In this document: piece after piece, positions 38,558-47,409 of the stretch
Layout of the letters: the number at the start of each line of letters is the position of its first letter
Position numbering within the stretch: position 1 is the stretch's first letter
Assembly (NCBI RefSeq): GCF_963667045.1
Contig: NZ_OY762934.1
Location: 4,966,501-5,030,500, forward strand
DNA length: 64,000 nt
Origin: an uncultured Cohaesibacter sp.
Lineage (GTDB): Bacteria; Pseudomonadota; Alphaproteobacteria; Rhizobiales; Cohaesibacteraceae
Direction of reading: 5' to 3'
Made by a program: the position numbers and the translations under genes
Notes under the pieces: generated by a model
What the model saw: the letters and a program-made list of their open reading frames with translations, nothing else
Told to the model about the DNA's origin: nothing
Database searches by the model: none

Positions 38558-39313
38558 TCATGTGCGATAGCGGGCGCTGCTTTCAAGCAGGTGGCGTGAA
38601 TAGGGATGATCTGCCTGCTGGTTGCGCATCTTGTCAACGGTCATCATCTCGACCAGCTCGCCGTGCTGCATGACCGCGACGTTGTCACACATATGGCCGA
38701 CAACGGCAAGATCGTGCGACACCATCACGTAAGTCAGATTATGTTCTGCACGCAACTCGCACAAAAGATTGAGAATTTCTGCCTGAACAGACACATCGAG
38801 CGCTGAGGTCGGCTCGTCCAGCAGCAAGATCTTTGGCTCAGGCGCCAGGGCACGGGCGATGGCGACACGCTGGCGCTGTCCGCCCGAGAGCTGGTGGGGG
38901 TAGCGGAAGCGGAAGCTGGCTCCCAGCCCGACATCATCCAGAAGCTTTGGAATCTTGCTGTCGATATCCTTGAACCCGTGCAGTTGCAGGGTTTCGCTCA
39001 GCACCCGATCAACCGTGTGTCGGGGGTGGAGCGATGCGTAAGGGTCCTGAAAGACCATCTGGACGGTCTTGTAGAAGTGTTTGTCGCGCTTTTCGCCCAG
39101 TTCTTTCTGGTCGACAAGGATGGTGCCATTCCAATAGGGCACAAGACCGGTGATCGCACGCAGAACGGTAGACTTGCCCGATCCGCTCTCGCCGACCAGT
39201 CCAAAGCTGTCTCCCTGCCTGACGGAAACGGACACGGACTTGACCGCGTCGACGCGCTCCGCTCCCTCACCAAACCAGACATTGAGATCAATCAGTTCCA
39301 GTGCTTTCTTCAT
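38558..39313 (-). CDS. Peptide ABC transporter ATP-binding protein (DppF/OppF type)
   Basis: This is the second ATPase of a Dpp/Opp-type importer. The 251-residue protein has Walker A GESGSGKST (41-49), Q-loop QDPYASLHP, signature LSGGQ (142-146) and Walker [12 protein letters not shown]. It lacks the roughly 70-residue C-terminal oligopeptide-transporter extension that many DppF proteins carry. It overlaps the upstream ATPase gene by 4 nt. Confidence 0.96.
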   Translation of the reverse strand: MKKALELIDLNVWFGEGAERVDAVKSVSVSVRQGDSFGLVGESGSGKSTVLRAITGLVPYWNGTILVDQKELGEKRDKHFYKTVQMVFQDPYASLHPRHTVDRVLSETLQLHGFKDIDSKIPKLLDDVGLGASFRFRYPHQLSGGQRQRVAIARALAPEPKILLLDEPTSALDVSVQAEILNLLCELRAEHNLTYVMVSHDLAVVGHMCDNVAVMQHGELVEMMTVDKMRNQQADHPYSRHLLESSARYRT

Positions 39314-40167
39314 AGGATACCACTCACGCTTTCCTGATCACGCCATGCCGGATCCCGGTCGAGCGTTTCCAGTCGGTCTTTCTTGAGGGTGAGCTGCGGC
39401 ATGGAGTTCAGCAGGCCGCGCGTGTAGGGGTGTTTTGCCTCCTCCAGCTTGCCGGCTTCGCAGATCTCGACAATGCGCCCGCCATACATGATGAGAATCC
39501 GGTCGCAGAAATTGGACACCAGCCGCAAGTCATGACTGATGAAGATCAGCCCCATGCCACGTCCACGCACCAGCTTGTCCATGATTTCCAGAACCTGGAT
39601 CTGCACGGAAACGTCCAACGCAGAGGTCGGCTCGTCGGCGATCAGAATCTTGGGATTGGCGATGAGCATCATGGCGATCATCACCCGTTGCCCCATGCCG
39701 CCGGAGAGTTCGTGCGGATAGGCTGCAAAGACTCGCTCCGGATCGCGAATGACGACGGCCTCGAGCATGTCCAGAGCCTTCTGGCGCGCCACCTTGCGGT
39801 CGACCTTCTCGTGAATGGAGAGCGCCTCGACAATCTGCTCGCCGACGCGCATGACCGGGTTGAGTGAGTATTTCGGGTCTTGCATGACCATCGAAATGTC
39901 TCGGCCCCGCAACTGGCGCATGGCCTTTTCCGGCATGGCCATGATGTCCTGTCCGAGAATCTCCATGCGGTCGGCCTCGACGATACCGGGCCGTCGAATG
40001 AGGCGGAGCAGAGCGCGGCCGGTCATGGACTTGCCTGATCCGCTCTCGCCAACGATGCCAAGCCGTTCCTTGCCCAGCGAGAAGCTGATCCCGCGCACGG
40101 CATCGAATACACCGGTACGGGTGGGAAAGCGCACCCAGAGGTTTTCTACATCAATCAGATTGCTCAT
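39310..40167 (-). CDS. Peptide ABC transporter ATP-binding protein (DppD/OppD type)
   Basis: This is the first ATPase of the importer. The ATG at 40167 (AAGGAGAG upstream) overlaps the permease stop by 4 nt; the longer frame reads into the permease gene. Length is 285 residues, with Walker A GESGSGKS (40-47), signature LSGGM (154-158) and ADEPTSALD. The C-terminal segment HPYTRGLLNSMPQL is the oligopeptide-transporter extension. Confidence 0.96.
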   Translation of the reverse strand: MSNLIDVENLWVRFPTRTGVFDAVRGISFSLGKERLGIVGESGSGKSMTGRALLRLIRRPGIVEADRMEILGQDIMAMPEKAMRQLRGRDISMVMQDPKYSLNPVMRVGEQIVEALSIHEKVDRKVARQKALDMLEAVVIRDPERVFAAYPHELSGGMGQRVMIAMMLIANPKILIADEPTSALDVSVQIQVLEIMDKLVRGRGMGLIFISHDLRLVSNFCDRILIMYGGRIVEICEAGKLEEAKHPYTRGLLNSMPQLTLKKDRLETLDRDPAWRDQESVSGIL

Positions 40168-41093
40168 CGGCCACTCTCCTTTGGATCCAGTACATCGCGC
40201 AGGCCGTCGCCGAGCAGGTTGAAGGCAAGACTGACCATGAAGATGGCGATACCGGGCATCGTGGCAACCCACCAGTGGTCAAGAATAAACTTGCGGCCGC
40301 CGGAGATCATGGCGCCCCATTCCGGAGACGGAGGCTGCGCGCCGAGGCCGAGGAAGCCAAGGCCGGCAGCGGTCAGGATCACGCCCGCCATGTCAAGGGT
40401 GACGCGGATGACGATGGACGAGATGCAGAGCGGCCAGATGTGCTTGGTGATGATCCGGATGGGACCAGCGCCCTGCAGCTTGATGGCCTGAATGAAATCG
40501 GATTTGCGGATTGTCAGGGTTTCGGCCCGGGCTATGCGCGCATAGGGGGGCCATGCCGTCAGCGAGATGGCAAGAACGGCATTCTCGATGCCTGCACCCA
40601 GGGCTGCCACGAAAGCAAGCGCCAGCACCAGCTTCGGGAAGGCAAGGAAAATATCGGTGATCCGCATCAGGACGACATCAACCCAACCGCCGACATAGCC
40701 GGAGATCGTGCCCACGATCAATCCCATGATCGGAGCGATGATCGCCACCAGCGTGACGATGTAGAGCGTGATGCGCGAACCATAGAGCAGACGGCTGAGG
40801 ATGTCGCGACCAAGCGAATCTGTGCCGAGCAGGTGGTCTGCAAAGCCCAGTGGCTTGAGGCGGTTGGCCAGATCCTGAGTGAACGGATCGTGTGGCGCGA
40901 GGACGGGGGCAAAGATTGCGATGATGATCACGGCGACCAGAATGCCCAGCCCGGCCATGGCCAGCGTATTGCGCTTGAGGGCCAGCCAGTTCTGATACCA
41001 GGCGGCCATGCGGGCGTGGTGGCGCGATGTCGGAACCTCGGCCAGCAACCAGACGCGCAAGCTTTGCTTTGGTGTTTGTTGTACTAAGCTCAT
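40164..41093 (-). CDS. Peptide ABC transporter permease (DppC type)
   Basis: This is an inner-membrane permease of 309 residues with about six helices and the DppC N-terminal domain (FAPVLAPHDPFTQDLANRLK, LLGTDSLGRDILSRLLYG). The EAA-like coupling loop lies in ARAETLTIRKSDFIQAIKL. It overlaps the following ATPase gene by 4 nt. Confidence 0.95.
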   Translation of the reverse strand: MSLVQQTPKQSLRVWLLAEVPTSRHHARMAAWYQNWLALKRNTLAMAGLGILVAVIIIAIFAPVLAPHDPFTQDLANRLKPLGFADHLLGTDSLGRDILSRLLYGSRITLYIVTLVAIIAPIMGLIVGTISGYVGGWVDVVLMRITDIFLAFPKLVLALAFVAALGAGIENAVLAISLTAWPPYARIARAETLTIRKSDFIQAIKLQGAGPIRIITKHIWPLCISSIVIRVTLDMAGVILTAAGLGFLGLGAQPPSPEWGAMISGGRKFILDHWWVATMPGIAIFMVSLAFNLLGDGLRDVLDPKESGR

Positions 41094-41150
41094 GACTTGG
41101 TTTCTTCTCTTTGGGTCTCTTCTCTTGCTGCCTCTTTCATATGGTCGCCC

Positions 41151-42197
41151 CTATTTCGACCGGGGGTCGAGCAGGCGATAGAGGACATCGGACAGGACGT
41201 TGAGGCAGACAAAAACCAGCCCGACGACCACGGTGCCGCCAAGCACGGCAGCCATATCCGCTGAGAGCAGGGAGGTGGTGATGTAACTGCCGATACCCGG
41301 CCATGAGAAAATGATTTCGGTCAGCACCGACCCTTCGAGCAGCCCCGCATAGGACAGGGCCACGACGGTGATCAGCTGGACGCCGATGTTGCGGAAGGCA
41401 TGCTGCCAGATGACGCGGGCTTCCGAGAGGCCCTTGACGCGTGCAGCGGTGATATATTCCGAGCTCAGCTGTTCAAGCATGAAGGACCGTGTCATGCGGC
41501 TGATATAGGCCAGCGAATAGTAGCCAAGGATGCAGGCTGGCAGCACGATGTGCGAAAAGGCGTTGGAGAAGACCTCTAAGTCTCCGGCGAGCAGGCTGTC
41601 GATGAGGATCATGCCAGTGACGGTCGGAATTATGTCTTCATAGAAGATGTCGAGCCGACCCGGTCCGCCGACCCAGCCAAGAATGCCGTAGAAGATCAAC
41701 AGGCCGACAAGGCCGATCCAGAAAACCGGAATGGAGTAGCCAATGAGGGCAATAAAGCGTGCGGTCTGGTCGATCCAGGTTCCGCGCTTGACGGCGGCCA
41801 CAACGCCGAGCGGAATGCCAACCACAATCCCGATCAGCGTGCCGATGGTTGCCAGTTCCATGGTGGCCGGGAAAAAGCGCTTGATGTCGTCAAACACCGG
41901 CATACCCGTCCGGATGGATTCACCCAGATTGCCGTGGAAGACATCATTGAGATAGATGAGGAACTGAACCAGCAGTGGTTTGTCCAGTCCCAGTGCAATA
42001 TAGGCCTCGTCATACTGGGCCTGTGAAGCGCGCTCGCCGACAATGGCAAGAACGGGGTCAACAGGCATCACGCGACCGATGATGAAGGTAATAAAAAGCA
42101 ATCCGACCATCGTTATGACGATCGTGAACAAAGTCGAGATCGTTTTCGTTGCGATGGGCGGAATGGACAGCTGAAGCTGTCCACCCGTCTTTTCCAT
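41151..42197 (-). CDS. Peptide ABC transporter permease (DppB type)
   Basis: This is the second permease of the importer, 348 residues with about six helices. MPVDPVLAIVGERASQAQYD near residue 50 and GIPLGVVAAVKRGTWIDQ are family landmarks, and the EAA loop lies in AARVKGLSEARVIWQHAF. It lies between the binding protein (23 nt upstream) and the DppC-type gene. Confidence 0.95.
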   Translation of the reverse strand: MEKTGGQLQLSIPPIATKTISTLFTIVITMVGLLFITFIIGRVMPVDPVLAIVGERASQAQYDEAYIALGLDKPLLVQFLIYLNDVFHGNLGESIRTGMPVFDDIKRFFPATMELATIGTLIGIVVGIPLGVVAAVKRGTWIDQTARFIALIGYSIPVFWIGLVGLLIFYGILGWVGGPGRLDIFYEDIIPTVTGMILIDSLLAGDLEVFSNAFSHIVLPACILGYYSLAYISRMTRSFMLEQLSSEYITAARVKGLSEARVIWQHAFRNIGVQLITVVALSYAGLLEGSVLTEIIFSWPGIGSYITTSLLSADMAAVLGGTVVVGLVFVCLNVLSDVLYRLLDPRSK

Positions 42198-42219
42198 AAT
42201 GATATTCCCGGATCAGATA

Positions 42220-43818
42220 TCAGTCTTTTGTGACAGGCCAGAATGCGATGGAAGATACCGCGCCGCCGAGCGAGAGGTTCTTCACGTTTGCCTGCATGCC
42301 AGCCTGCTCGATCTGCTGGAACATGATGCCAAACGGGCTATCTTTCTGGAAGTCTTTCTGGAGATCGACATACATCTGCTTGCGCTTTTCGACGTCGTTC
42401 TCGACGACTGCGTCAAGGGTGCGCTGGGAATAGGCCGGGATATCCCAGGCGTTGCGCCATGCGAGATAGCCGGTGTTGCCCGAGTCATCCGCATTGCCCG
42501 GGTTGAGGGCGAAGGTGCCTGCGTTGGTGTTCGGGTCGGAATAGTCCGGTCCCCATGCGCCAACATAGATGTCATGAACGCGGGCACGGTATTTGTCGAG
42601 GGTCTGCGCACCGGTGCCGATGGTCAGGGTCAGCTTGATGCCTGCCTTGCCCCAGGTGTCCTGAAGGGACTGGGCAATGTCGATACGTTCCTGGGCTTCG
42701 CGAACGATGGCATTGATTTCGAAGCCGTCCGGATATCCGGCTTCGGCCAGCAGGGCTTTGCCCTTTTCGATATCAAGATGATAGGGCTTGTCGTCGATGG
42801 CGCCGAAATAAGTCATCGGCAGGAAGGTCTGGTGAACCGTGTACTGGCCCTTGAGGAAGCTGTTGGCCATGCCTTCATAGTCGGTCAGCCATTTCATGGC
42901 TTCGACAACCTTCGGATTGGAAAGATACTTGTTCTTCTGGTTGGCAGACCAGTACATGAGACGACCGCGCAGCTCGTCCTGAACCTTGAGCCCTTCTGCG
43001 CTGGAAATGGCAGCAACATCTTCCGTGGAGAGGTTGCGCGCGATATCGACGTCACCCTTCTCGAGCAGCAGGCGCTGGCTGGCGCTTTCTGCCACGTGGC
43101 GGATGAAGACCTGCTTCAGTTTCGGCTTGTCGCCATAGTAATTGTCGTTTGCGGTCAGCACGACGCTTTCGTTCGGCTTGAAGCTCTTGAGGATGTAGGC
43201 ACCGGAGCCGGCGGTGTTGGAGCGCAGCCAATCATTGCCCATGTCGCCATCGGCTTCGTGTTCCATGACCAGTTTGCTGTCAACGATGGACGCGATGTTG
43301 GCGGTCAGGCAGTTCAGCACAAAGGAAACGGCGTATTTCTTGTCGGTGGTGATCTGAAGGGTGTAATCGTCGGTTGCCACAACTTTCTCGTCGACGTTGT
43401 CAGCGGTAAAGCCGAACTGGGACAGGATGAAACTCGGTGTCTTGTTCAGTTTGATCGCACGCTGCAGGGAGTAGGCAGCATCCTTGGCGGTGATCGGGTT
43501 TCCGGAGGCAAACTTGCGGCCTTCGATGATGTGGAAGGTGATGGTCTTGCCGTCATCGGAAATGTCCCAGCTGGAAGCAAGGTCTGGCTGATAGCCCGCG
43601 TCGAGATTCATCGGGTCGAAGGCAACGAGGAAAGAATAGATGTTGTTGTCGATTTCGTTACTGGTGAATTCGAAAGACTGTGCCGGGTCGAACGAAATGA
43701 TATCGTCAATCGTCTGGGCAACCACGAGCATGTTTTTCGGCGTTGCGGCCAGGGATGGCATGGCGGCCACGGTCACGACGGCGGCAGCAGCCAAAAGGGA
43801 AATCTTGAAATATTTCAT
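42220..43818 (-). CDS. Peptide ABC transporter substrate-binding protein (DppA/OppA type)
   Basis: This periplasmic binding protein belongs to the SBP_bac_5 family. The ATG at 43818 starts a clear Sec signal peptide (MKYFKISLLAAAAVVTVAAM, cut after about residue 25); an upstream frame start is not needed. The total is 532 residues. Family segments include YQPDLASSWDISDDGKTITF and NPITAKDAAYSLQRAI. It is the first transporter gene, following the dipeptidase gene on the same strand. Confidence 0.96.
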   Translation of the reverse strand: MKYFKISLLAAAAVVTVAAMPSLAATPKNMLVVAQTIDDIISFDPAQSFEFTSNEIDNNIYSFLVAFDPMNLDAGYQPDLASSWDISDDGKTITFHIIEGRKFASGNPITAKDAAYSLQRAIKLNKTPSFILSQFGFTADNVDEKVVATDDYTLQITTDKKYAVSFVLNCLTANIASIVDSKLVMEHEADGDMGNDWLRSNTAGSGAYILKSFKPNESVVLTANDNYYGDKPKLKQVFIRHVAESASQRLLLEKGDVDIARNLSTEDVAAISSAEGLKVQDELRGRLMYWSANQKNKYLSNPKVVEAMKWLTDYEGMANSFLKGQYTVHQTFLPMTYFGAIDDKPYHLDIEKGKALLAEAGYPDGFEINAIVREAQERIDIAQSLQDTWGKAGIKLTLTIGTGAQTLDKYRARVHDIYVGAWGPDYSDPNTNAGTFALNPGNADDSGNTGYLAWRNAWDIPAYSQRTLDAVVENDVEKRKQMYVDLQKDFQKDSPFGIMFQQIEQAGMQANVKNLSLGGAVSSIAFWPVTKD

Positions 43819-43915
43819 AGCACTGTTCCTCTGGAATCTTCCTCTGATCAAATTATTTGTTGTTTGATGGTGATTGCGTGGGCTTTTCGCCTCTATTGGT
43901 AACTGTAAAGGGAAC

Positions 43916-44986
43916 TCAGTCCTCTTTCCAGGTCTTCTTTAAAACGCGCAGCCAGTTTTCATGGCAAAGCTTGGCCATCAGCGCCTCGTCATAGCCATGC
44001 TGGCGCATGGCGTCGCGCAAGGTGGTGAGGCCGGACAGGTCCTTGATGTTCTGCGGAATATCGGCGCCATCAAAGTCGGACCCGAGGCCAACCCGGTCTT
44101 CGCCGAGCTTCTCCATCAGATGATCCAGATGGCGCAGCATCAGCTCGACACTGGTGTCGACATTCTGCTGTCCGTCCGGGCGCAGGAAGACGACGGCGAA
44201 GTTGAGCCCCACCATGCCGTCGCTCTCGGCGATGATGCTGAGCTGACGGTCCGTCAGGTTGCGGGCATGGGGGCAGATGGCATGGGCGTTGGAGTGGGTG
44301 GCGACAATCGGCGCGTCGGTTATCGCGGCCAGATCGTCAAAGCCCTTTTCATTGAGATGGGATACGTCGAGCATGACCCCGAGGCGGTTGCACTCACTGA
44401 CCAGCTTCTTGCCAAGCTCAGTGAGTCCCGGGCCTGTGTCGCCGGTTGAGGGGTAACGGAAGGGAACGCCATGGCCGAATTTGGTTGGGCGGCTCCAGAC
44501 CGGCCCGATGGACCTGAGACCGGCAGCGTAAAGCACTTCCAGTGTCTCGAATTCCTCGTCAATGGCTTCTGCCCCTTCCATGTGCAGCACGGCGGCGATC
44601 ACATCGCGCTCAAAGGCGGCGAGGATGTCTTTGGTGGAGGTGCAGCCTTTGAGGAAACCGGCAGCTTCGAGCTTCTTGAAGGTGGCGACTTCGGAGAGAA
44701 CCACCTTGATAGCATCATTCCAGGCGACGGCAGGCGGCAGCGGAATGTCGTAGGTCGGCTGGTCCATCTTGTCTTCATAGCTGCCTCTGCCGCCAGAGCC
44801 GAGGTCGCTGGGAACGTAAAGCGCAAACAGGCCGCCGCCAAATCCGCCAGCCTTTGCTCTTGGCAGGTCCATCTGACCCTTGTCGGTTCCCGACATGGCG
44901 GCATCGAGAGTCAGGGTCTTGCGGTAGAAGCGGAGAAGAAGGTCGTTGTGACCGTCGAAAATGGTGGGTGTCTTGATATTCAACAT
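43916..44986 (-). CDS. Peptidase family M19 membrane dipeptidase
   Basis: This zinc dipeptidase is of the renal dipeptidase family. The ATG at 44986 gives MLNIKTPTIFDGHNDLLLRF, where DGHND supplies the first zinc ligands; a GTG six codons earlier (45004) is an alternative. Other landmarks are VLHMEGAEAIDEEFE, GVMLDVSHLNEKGFDDL and VGLGSDFDGADIPQNI. It lies 97 nt upstream of the peptide transporter genes on the same strand, so imported dipeptides, possibly containing D-residues, are likely substrates. Confidence 0.95.
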   Translation of the reverse strand: MLNIKTPTIFDGHNDLLLRFYRKTLTLDAAMSGTDKGQMDLPRAKAGGFGGGLFALYVPSDLGSGGRGSYEDKMDQPTYDIPLPPAVAWNDAIKVVLSEVATFKKLEAAGFLKGCTSTKDILAAFERDVIAAVLHMEGAEAIDEEFETLEVLYAAGLRSIGPVWSRPTKFGHGVPFRYPSTGDTGPGLTELGKKLVSECNRLGVMLDVSHLNEKGFDDLAAITDAPIVATHSNAHAICPHARNLTDRQLSIIAESDGMVGLNFAVVFLRPDGQQNVDTSVELMLRHLDHLMEKLGEDRVGLGSDFDGADIPQNIKDLSGLTTLRDAMRQHGYDEALMAKLCHENWLRVLKKTWKED

Positions 44987-45004
44987 GGAAATGACTGCGT
45001 GCAC

Positions 45005-45747
45005 ATTCTGGCTTTTGGACTGATGTCGGTTTCCTTCACATCAGACGTTGAGGAAGGAATTTTCTGAAATTTGCGCCAAAGCAGAACTTGCCTTTCTTAT
45101 ATGTCATGAATTTTAGTTTGAATGAACTCAATATGTTCAACCATGTAATGTCAAGAACTCAAGCTGCGGGCGAAAGACGAGAGGATGCGAGGCGCCATGA
45201 CTGCTGTTTGTTTTGGCAAGTCAAGGCAATGAGGACGGGGGTCCGGTATACCGATAAAGCCTTATAGTTTCGGTACGTTAAGGTGGTGGGTGATTGTCAC
45301 GATACCATCAGGGGATGCAAAACTGGGCACTTATTGCCAAAATGAGTATTTTTTTGCCACTTCATGAATTCTTTGGATATTTGCATAATTTCAGGGCAGT
45401 TTGATAGCTCCAGGCGTAGCGCGATCTTTGGCCCGAAGGCTTAACTGGCAATGACTCAGGGCTGTATCCGGCGCTTCGGATGCGCGGGGGCCGACGAGGG
45501 ATGGCCGAGCAGGCAGCAAGGCGCACGAGCATGATGAAGCCTGTTGCCTGTGTCATGTCTGCATCTGGTCCGTCTGGTTCATTGACAAGAAAAGCAGTAT
45601 TGACATACTGTATGCCAATTATCGTCGTTCGTTTCCTTCTCCAGATTTTGCGAACACATTCATTCCCTTATCCAGAGGCCCCTTTCAGAGGCCGGGGCGA
45701 GAGGATGTCTTGCTGCGTTCAAAATCTCTTGTCAGTGAGCTTGCAGC
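45005..45747. other. Long non-coding region between the dipeptidase and DMT genes
   Basis: No convincing gene is present in these 743 nt; the frames seen have no ribosome-binding site or family. It should hold the outward promoters for the dipeptidase/transporter operon and the DMT gene. Two dyads stand out: CGGTATACCG at 45244-45253 and a 19-bp near-palindrome at 45600-45618. Confidence 0.55.
45600..45618. promoter_or_regulatory. GntR-like operator upstream of the DMT gene
   Basis: TTGACATAC-T-GTATGCCAA is a 19-bp dyad with one mismatch between the 9-bp arms. It overlaps a possible -35 box (TTGACA) and lies 130 nt before the DMT transporter gene. A GntR/FadR-type regulator gene lies just beyond the DMT gene. 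Confidence 0.45.
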
Positions 45748-46611
45748 ATGTCCCTTGGATTGTCGGCCAGTCTTCTCGGAGCCTTCTTTCTTGCCCTCAA
45801 CTATGTGGCGACCCAGCGCTGCCAGCAGGTGTGGTCTTATCGGTCGACCCGGATGCTGTTGGCCACGCAGGTTTCGATGGCCTTGCTTCTCCTCATTCCC
45901 TTTCTTCTGCTGCGCGTCTGGCGCTATCTGGAGCTGCAGGATCTCGTTTCGCTTATCCGGATCAACGCTCCATATGCAGTGGCGCAATATTTCATCATTC
46001 TGGCGATCCGCAAAAGCGATGCCTCTGTGATTTCACCCATGCTGACGCTCAAGATTCCGACCCTGACAATCATGGCGATCTTCATGGGGCAGGGGATGCC
46101 GTCGTCGCATCAATTGCTGGCCATGGCGCTCATCATCCTGCTGGCCTATGCATTGTCGCGACGCTCCGGGCACCTTGATCTCTGGCCCGCGCTGTTCGTG
46201 GTTGTCGCCAGTGTCGGGTATGCTCTTTCGGATATTGAAATCACGCATTTCTCCAAGCGCTTCCTCGGCCTGGCAATCCCACATCAAGTGGCCCTGACGG
46301 TTTCGGTCAACTATATCTTCTGTGGGCTGGTTGCTGTGCCGATGCTGCTTTTCATGAAGGTTCCGGTGCGCATCGTCTATGACACGCGATGGATCGGACT
46401 GACCTGGGTGATTGCCGTCTATCTGCTGGTCATCGGCTTCAGCTCGACAGGCGTTCTGGAAGCCAATGTGGCCCAATCTCTGAGGGGAGTCTTCGGCATT
46501 CTGATCGCCATGGCGCTGGCGAGGAAATTGCCCGGAAGCAGCACGGATTGGGGCTTCAAGATCCTGATATCCATCGGAATGACCGGTGCGGTTGTCCTCT
46601 ATTTTCTCTAG
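45748..46611 (+). CDS. EamA/DMT-superfamily transporter
   Basis: This is an inner-membrane drug/metabolite exporter of 287 residues with about ten hydrophobic helices in two EamA repeats. The second repeat begins near residue 150. The substrate is unknown. It is convergent with the GntR regulator gene (18 nt between stops) and has the GntR-like dyad upstream. Confidence 0.88.
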   Translation: MSLGLSASLLGAFFLALNYVATQRCQQVWSYRSTRMLLATQVSMALLLLIPFLLLRVWRYLELQDLVSLIRINAPYAVAQYFIILAIRKSDASVISPMLTLKIPTLTIMAIFMGQGMPSSHQLLAMALIILLAYALSRRSGHLDLWPALFVVVASVGYALSDIEITHFSKRFLGLAIPHQVALTVSVNYIFCGLVAVPMLLFMKVPVRIVYDTRWIGLTWVIAVYLLVIGFSSTGVLEANVAQSLRGVFGILIAMALARKLPGSSTDWGFKILISIGMTGAVVLYFL

Positions 46612-46629
46612 CGTTCTGCTATCTGGCCC

Positions 46630-47289
46630 CTATTGGTCGAGGCTTGCCAGCTGCCAGTAGGATCCCTGTTTCCGGTCGATATGGTGGCCTAGGATGGCAA
46701 GGCTTGTGTCGAGATCCTTGTGCCCGACTGCTTCGGCGATTTCGCAATGCTCCTTGTAGGATTTCTCCAGATGGTCGGGATGGTGGCCGAGGCGATGACG
46801 GACAGCGGCCATCTTCTTGGCGATGGTCTGATAGGCATCGTCAAGGAAACGGTTGCCGGTGCAGTCGAACAGGCATTGATGATAGACCGCGTCCAGCGAG
46901 AGATAATGCTGCACCCTGTCGTCCCTGAGGGCATCGGTCATCTCGGCGACAACGTCTTCCAACCGCTTGTGCAGCTGGTCCGGATTTTGTTCGAGTGCTG
47001 TGATCAATGCTGTTCGCTCAAGGCATATCCGGGCATCGCAGAGCATGGCGATCTGATGGGGCGAGAGGGAGAAGACAAAGGTTCCCTTCTGGGGGGAGAC
47101 TGTCAGCAGACCTTCCATTTCAAGACGATTGAAAGCCTCTCGCACCGGGGTGCGGCTGACCTCGAAATCCTTGGCGATCCGGACTTCCGAGAGCTGCGAC
47201 CCCAGCTCAAGCGCACCACTGACAATCATGTCCCTGAGCTTTTCGGACACCAGTTCGGTAAGCGACTTGGGGCGCACGATTGAATTCAT
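46630..47289 (-). CDS. GntR-family regulator with FCD ligand domain
   Basis: The 219-residue FadR-subfamily regulator has the winged helix (LTELVSEKLRDMIVSGALEL, VSRTPVREAFNRLEMEGLL, about residues 10-62) and an all-helical FCD domain with the metal-ligand histidines in DAVYHQCLFDCTGN and EHCEIAEAV. It lies 120 nt after the TRAP permease gene on the same strand and probably controls the TRAP genes or the DMT gene. Confidence 0.95.
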   Translation of the reverse strand: MNSIVRPKSLTELVSEKLRDMIVSGALELGSQLSEVRIAKDFEVSRTPVREAFNRLEMEGLLTVSPQKGTFVFSLSPHQIAMLCDARICLERTALITALEQNPDQLHKRLEDVVAEMTDALRDDRVQHYLSLDAVYHQCLFDCTGNRFLDDAYQTIAKKMAAVRHRLGHHPDHLEKSYKEHCEIAEAVGHKDLDTSLAILGHHIDRKQGSYWQLASLDQ

Positions 47290-47409
47290 CTTGGTTCTCC
47301 TTGGGCGCGACGATATCCCAAGGTTTCATGGAACACAAGGCGGGCTGCAGAGGAGAGGGGCAGGCGGCGCAGGCTCGACCAGTGGCCGAGCCGCACATCG
47401 GAAGACTGG

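Noticed and set aside
31600..38560. A second copy of the tRNA-Leu 3' end (attachment site)
   Set aside because: I looked for repeats of the T-arm and acceptor end and found none in the window, so no attachment pair is claimed.
42199..43902. A 567-codon plus-strand open frame opposite the DppA-type gene
   Set aside because: It is antisense to a clear substrate-binding protein with signal peptide and family motifs; its translation has no recognisable family.
45480..46178. A 232-codon plus-strand frame overlapping the DMT gene
   Set aside because: It is out of frame with the clear multi-helix transporter and lacks a start signal.
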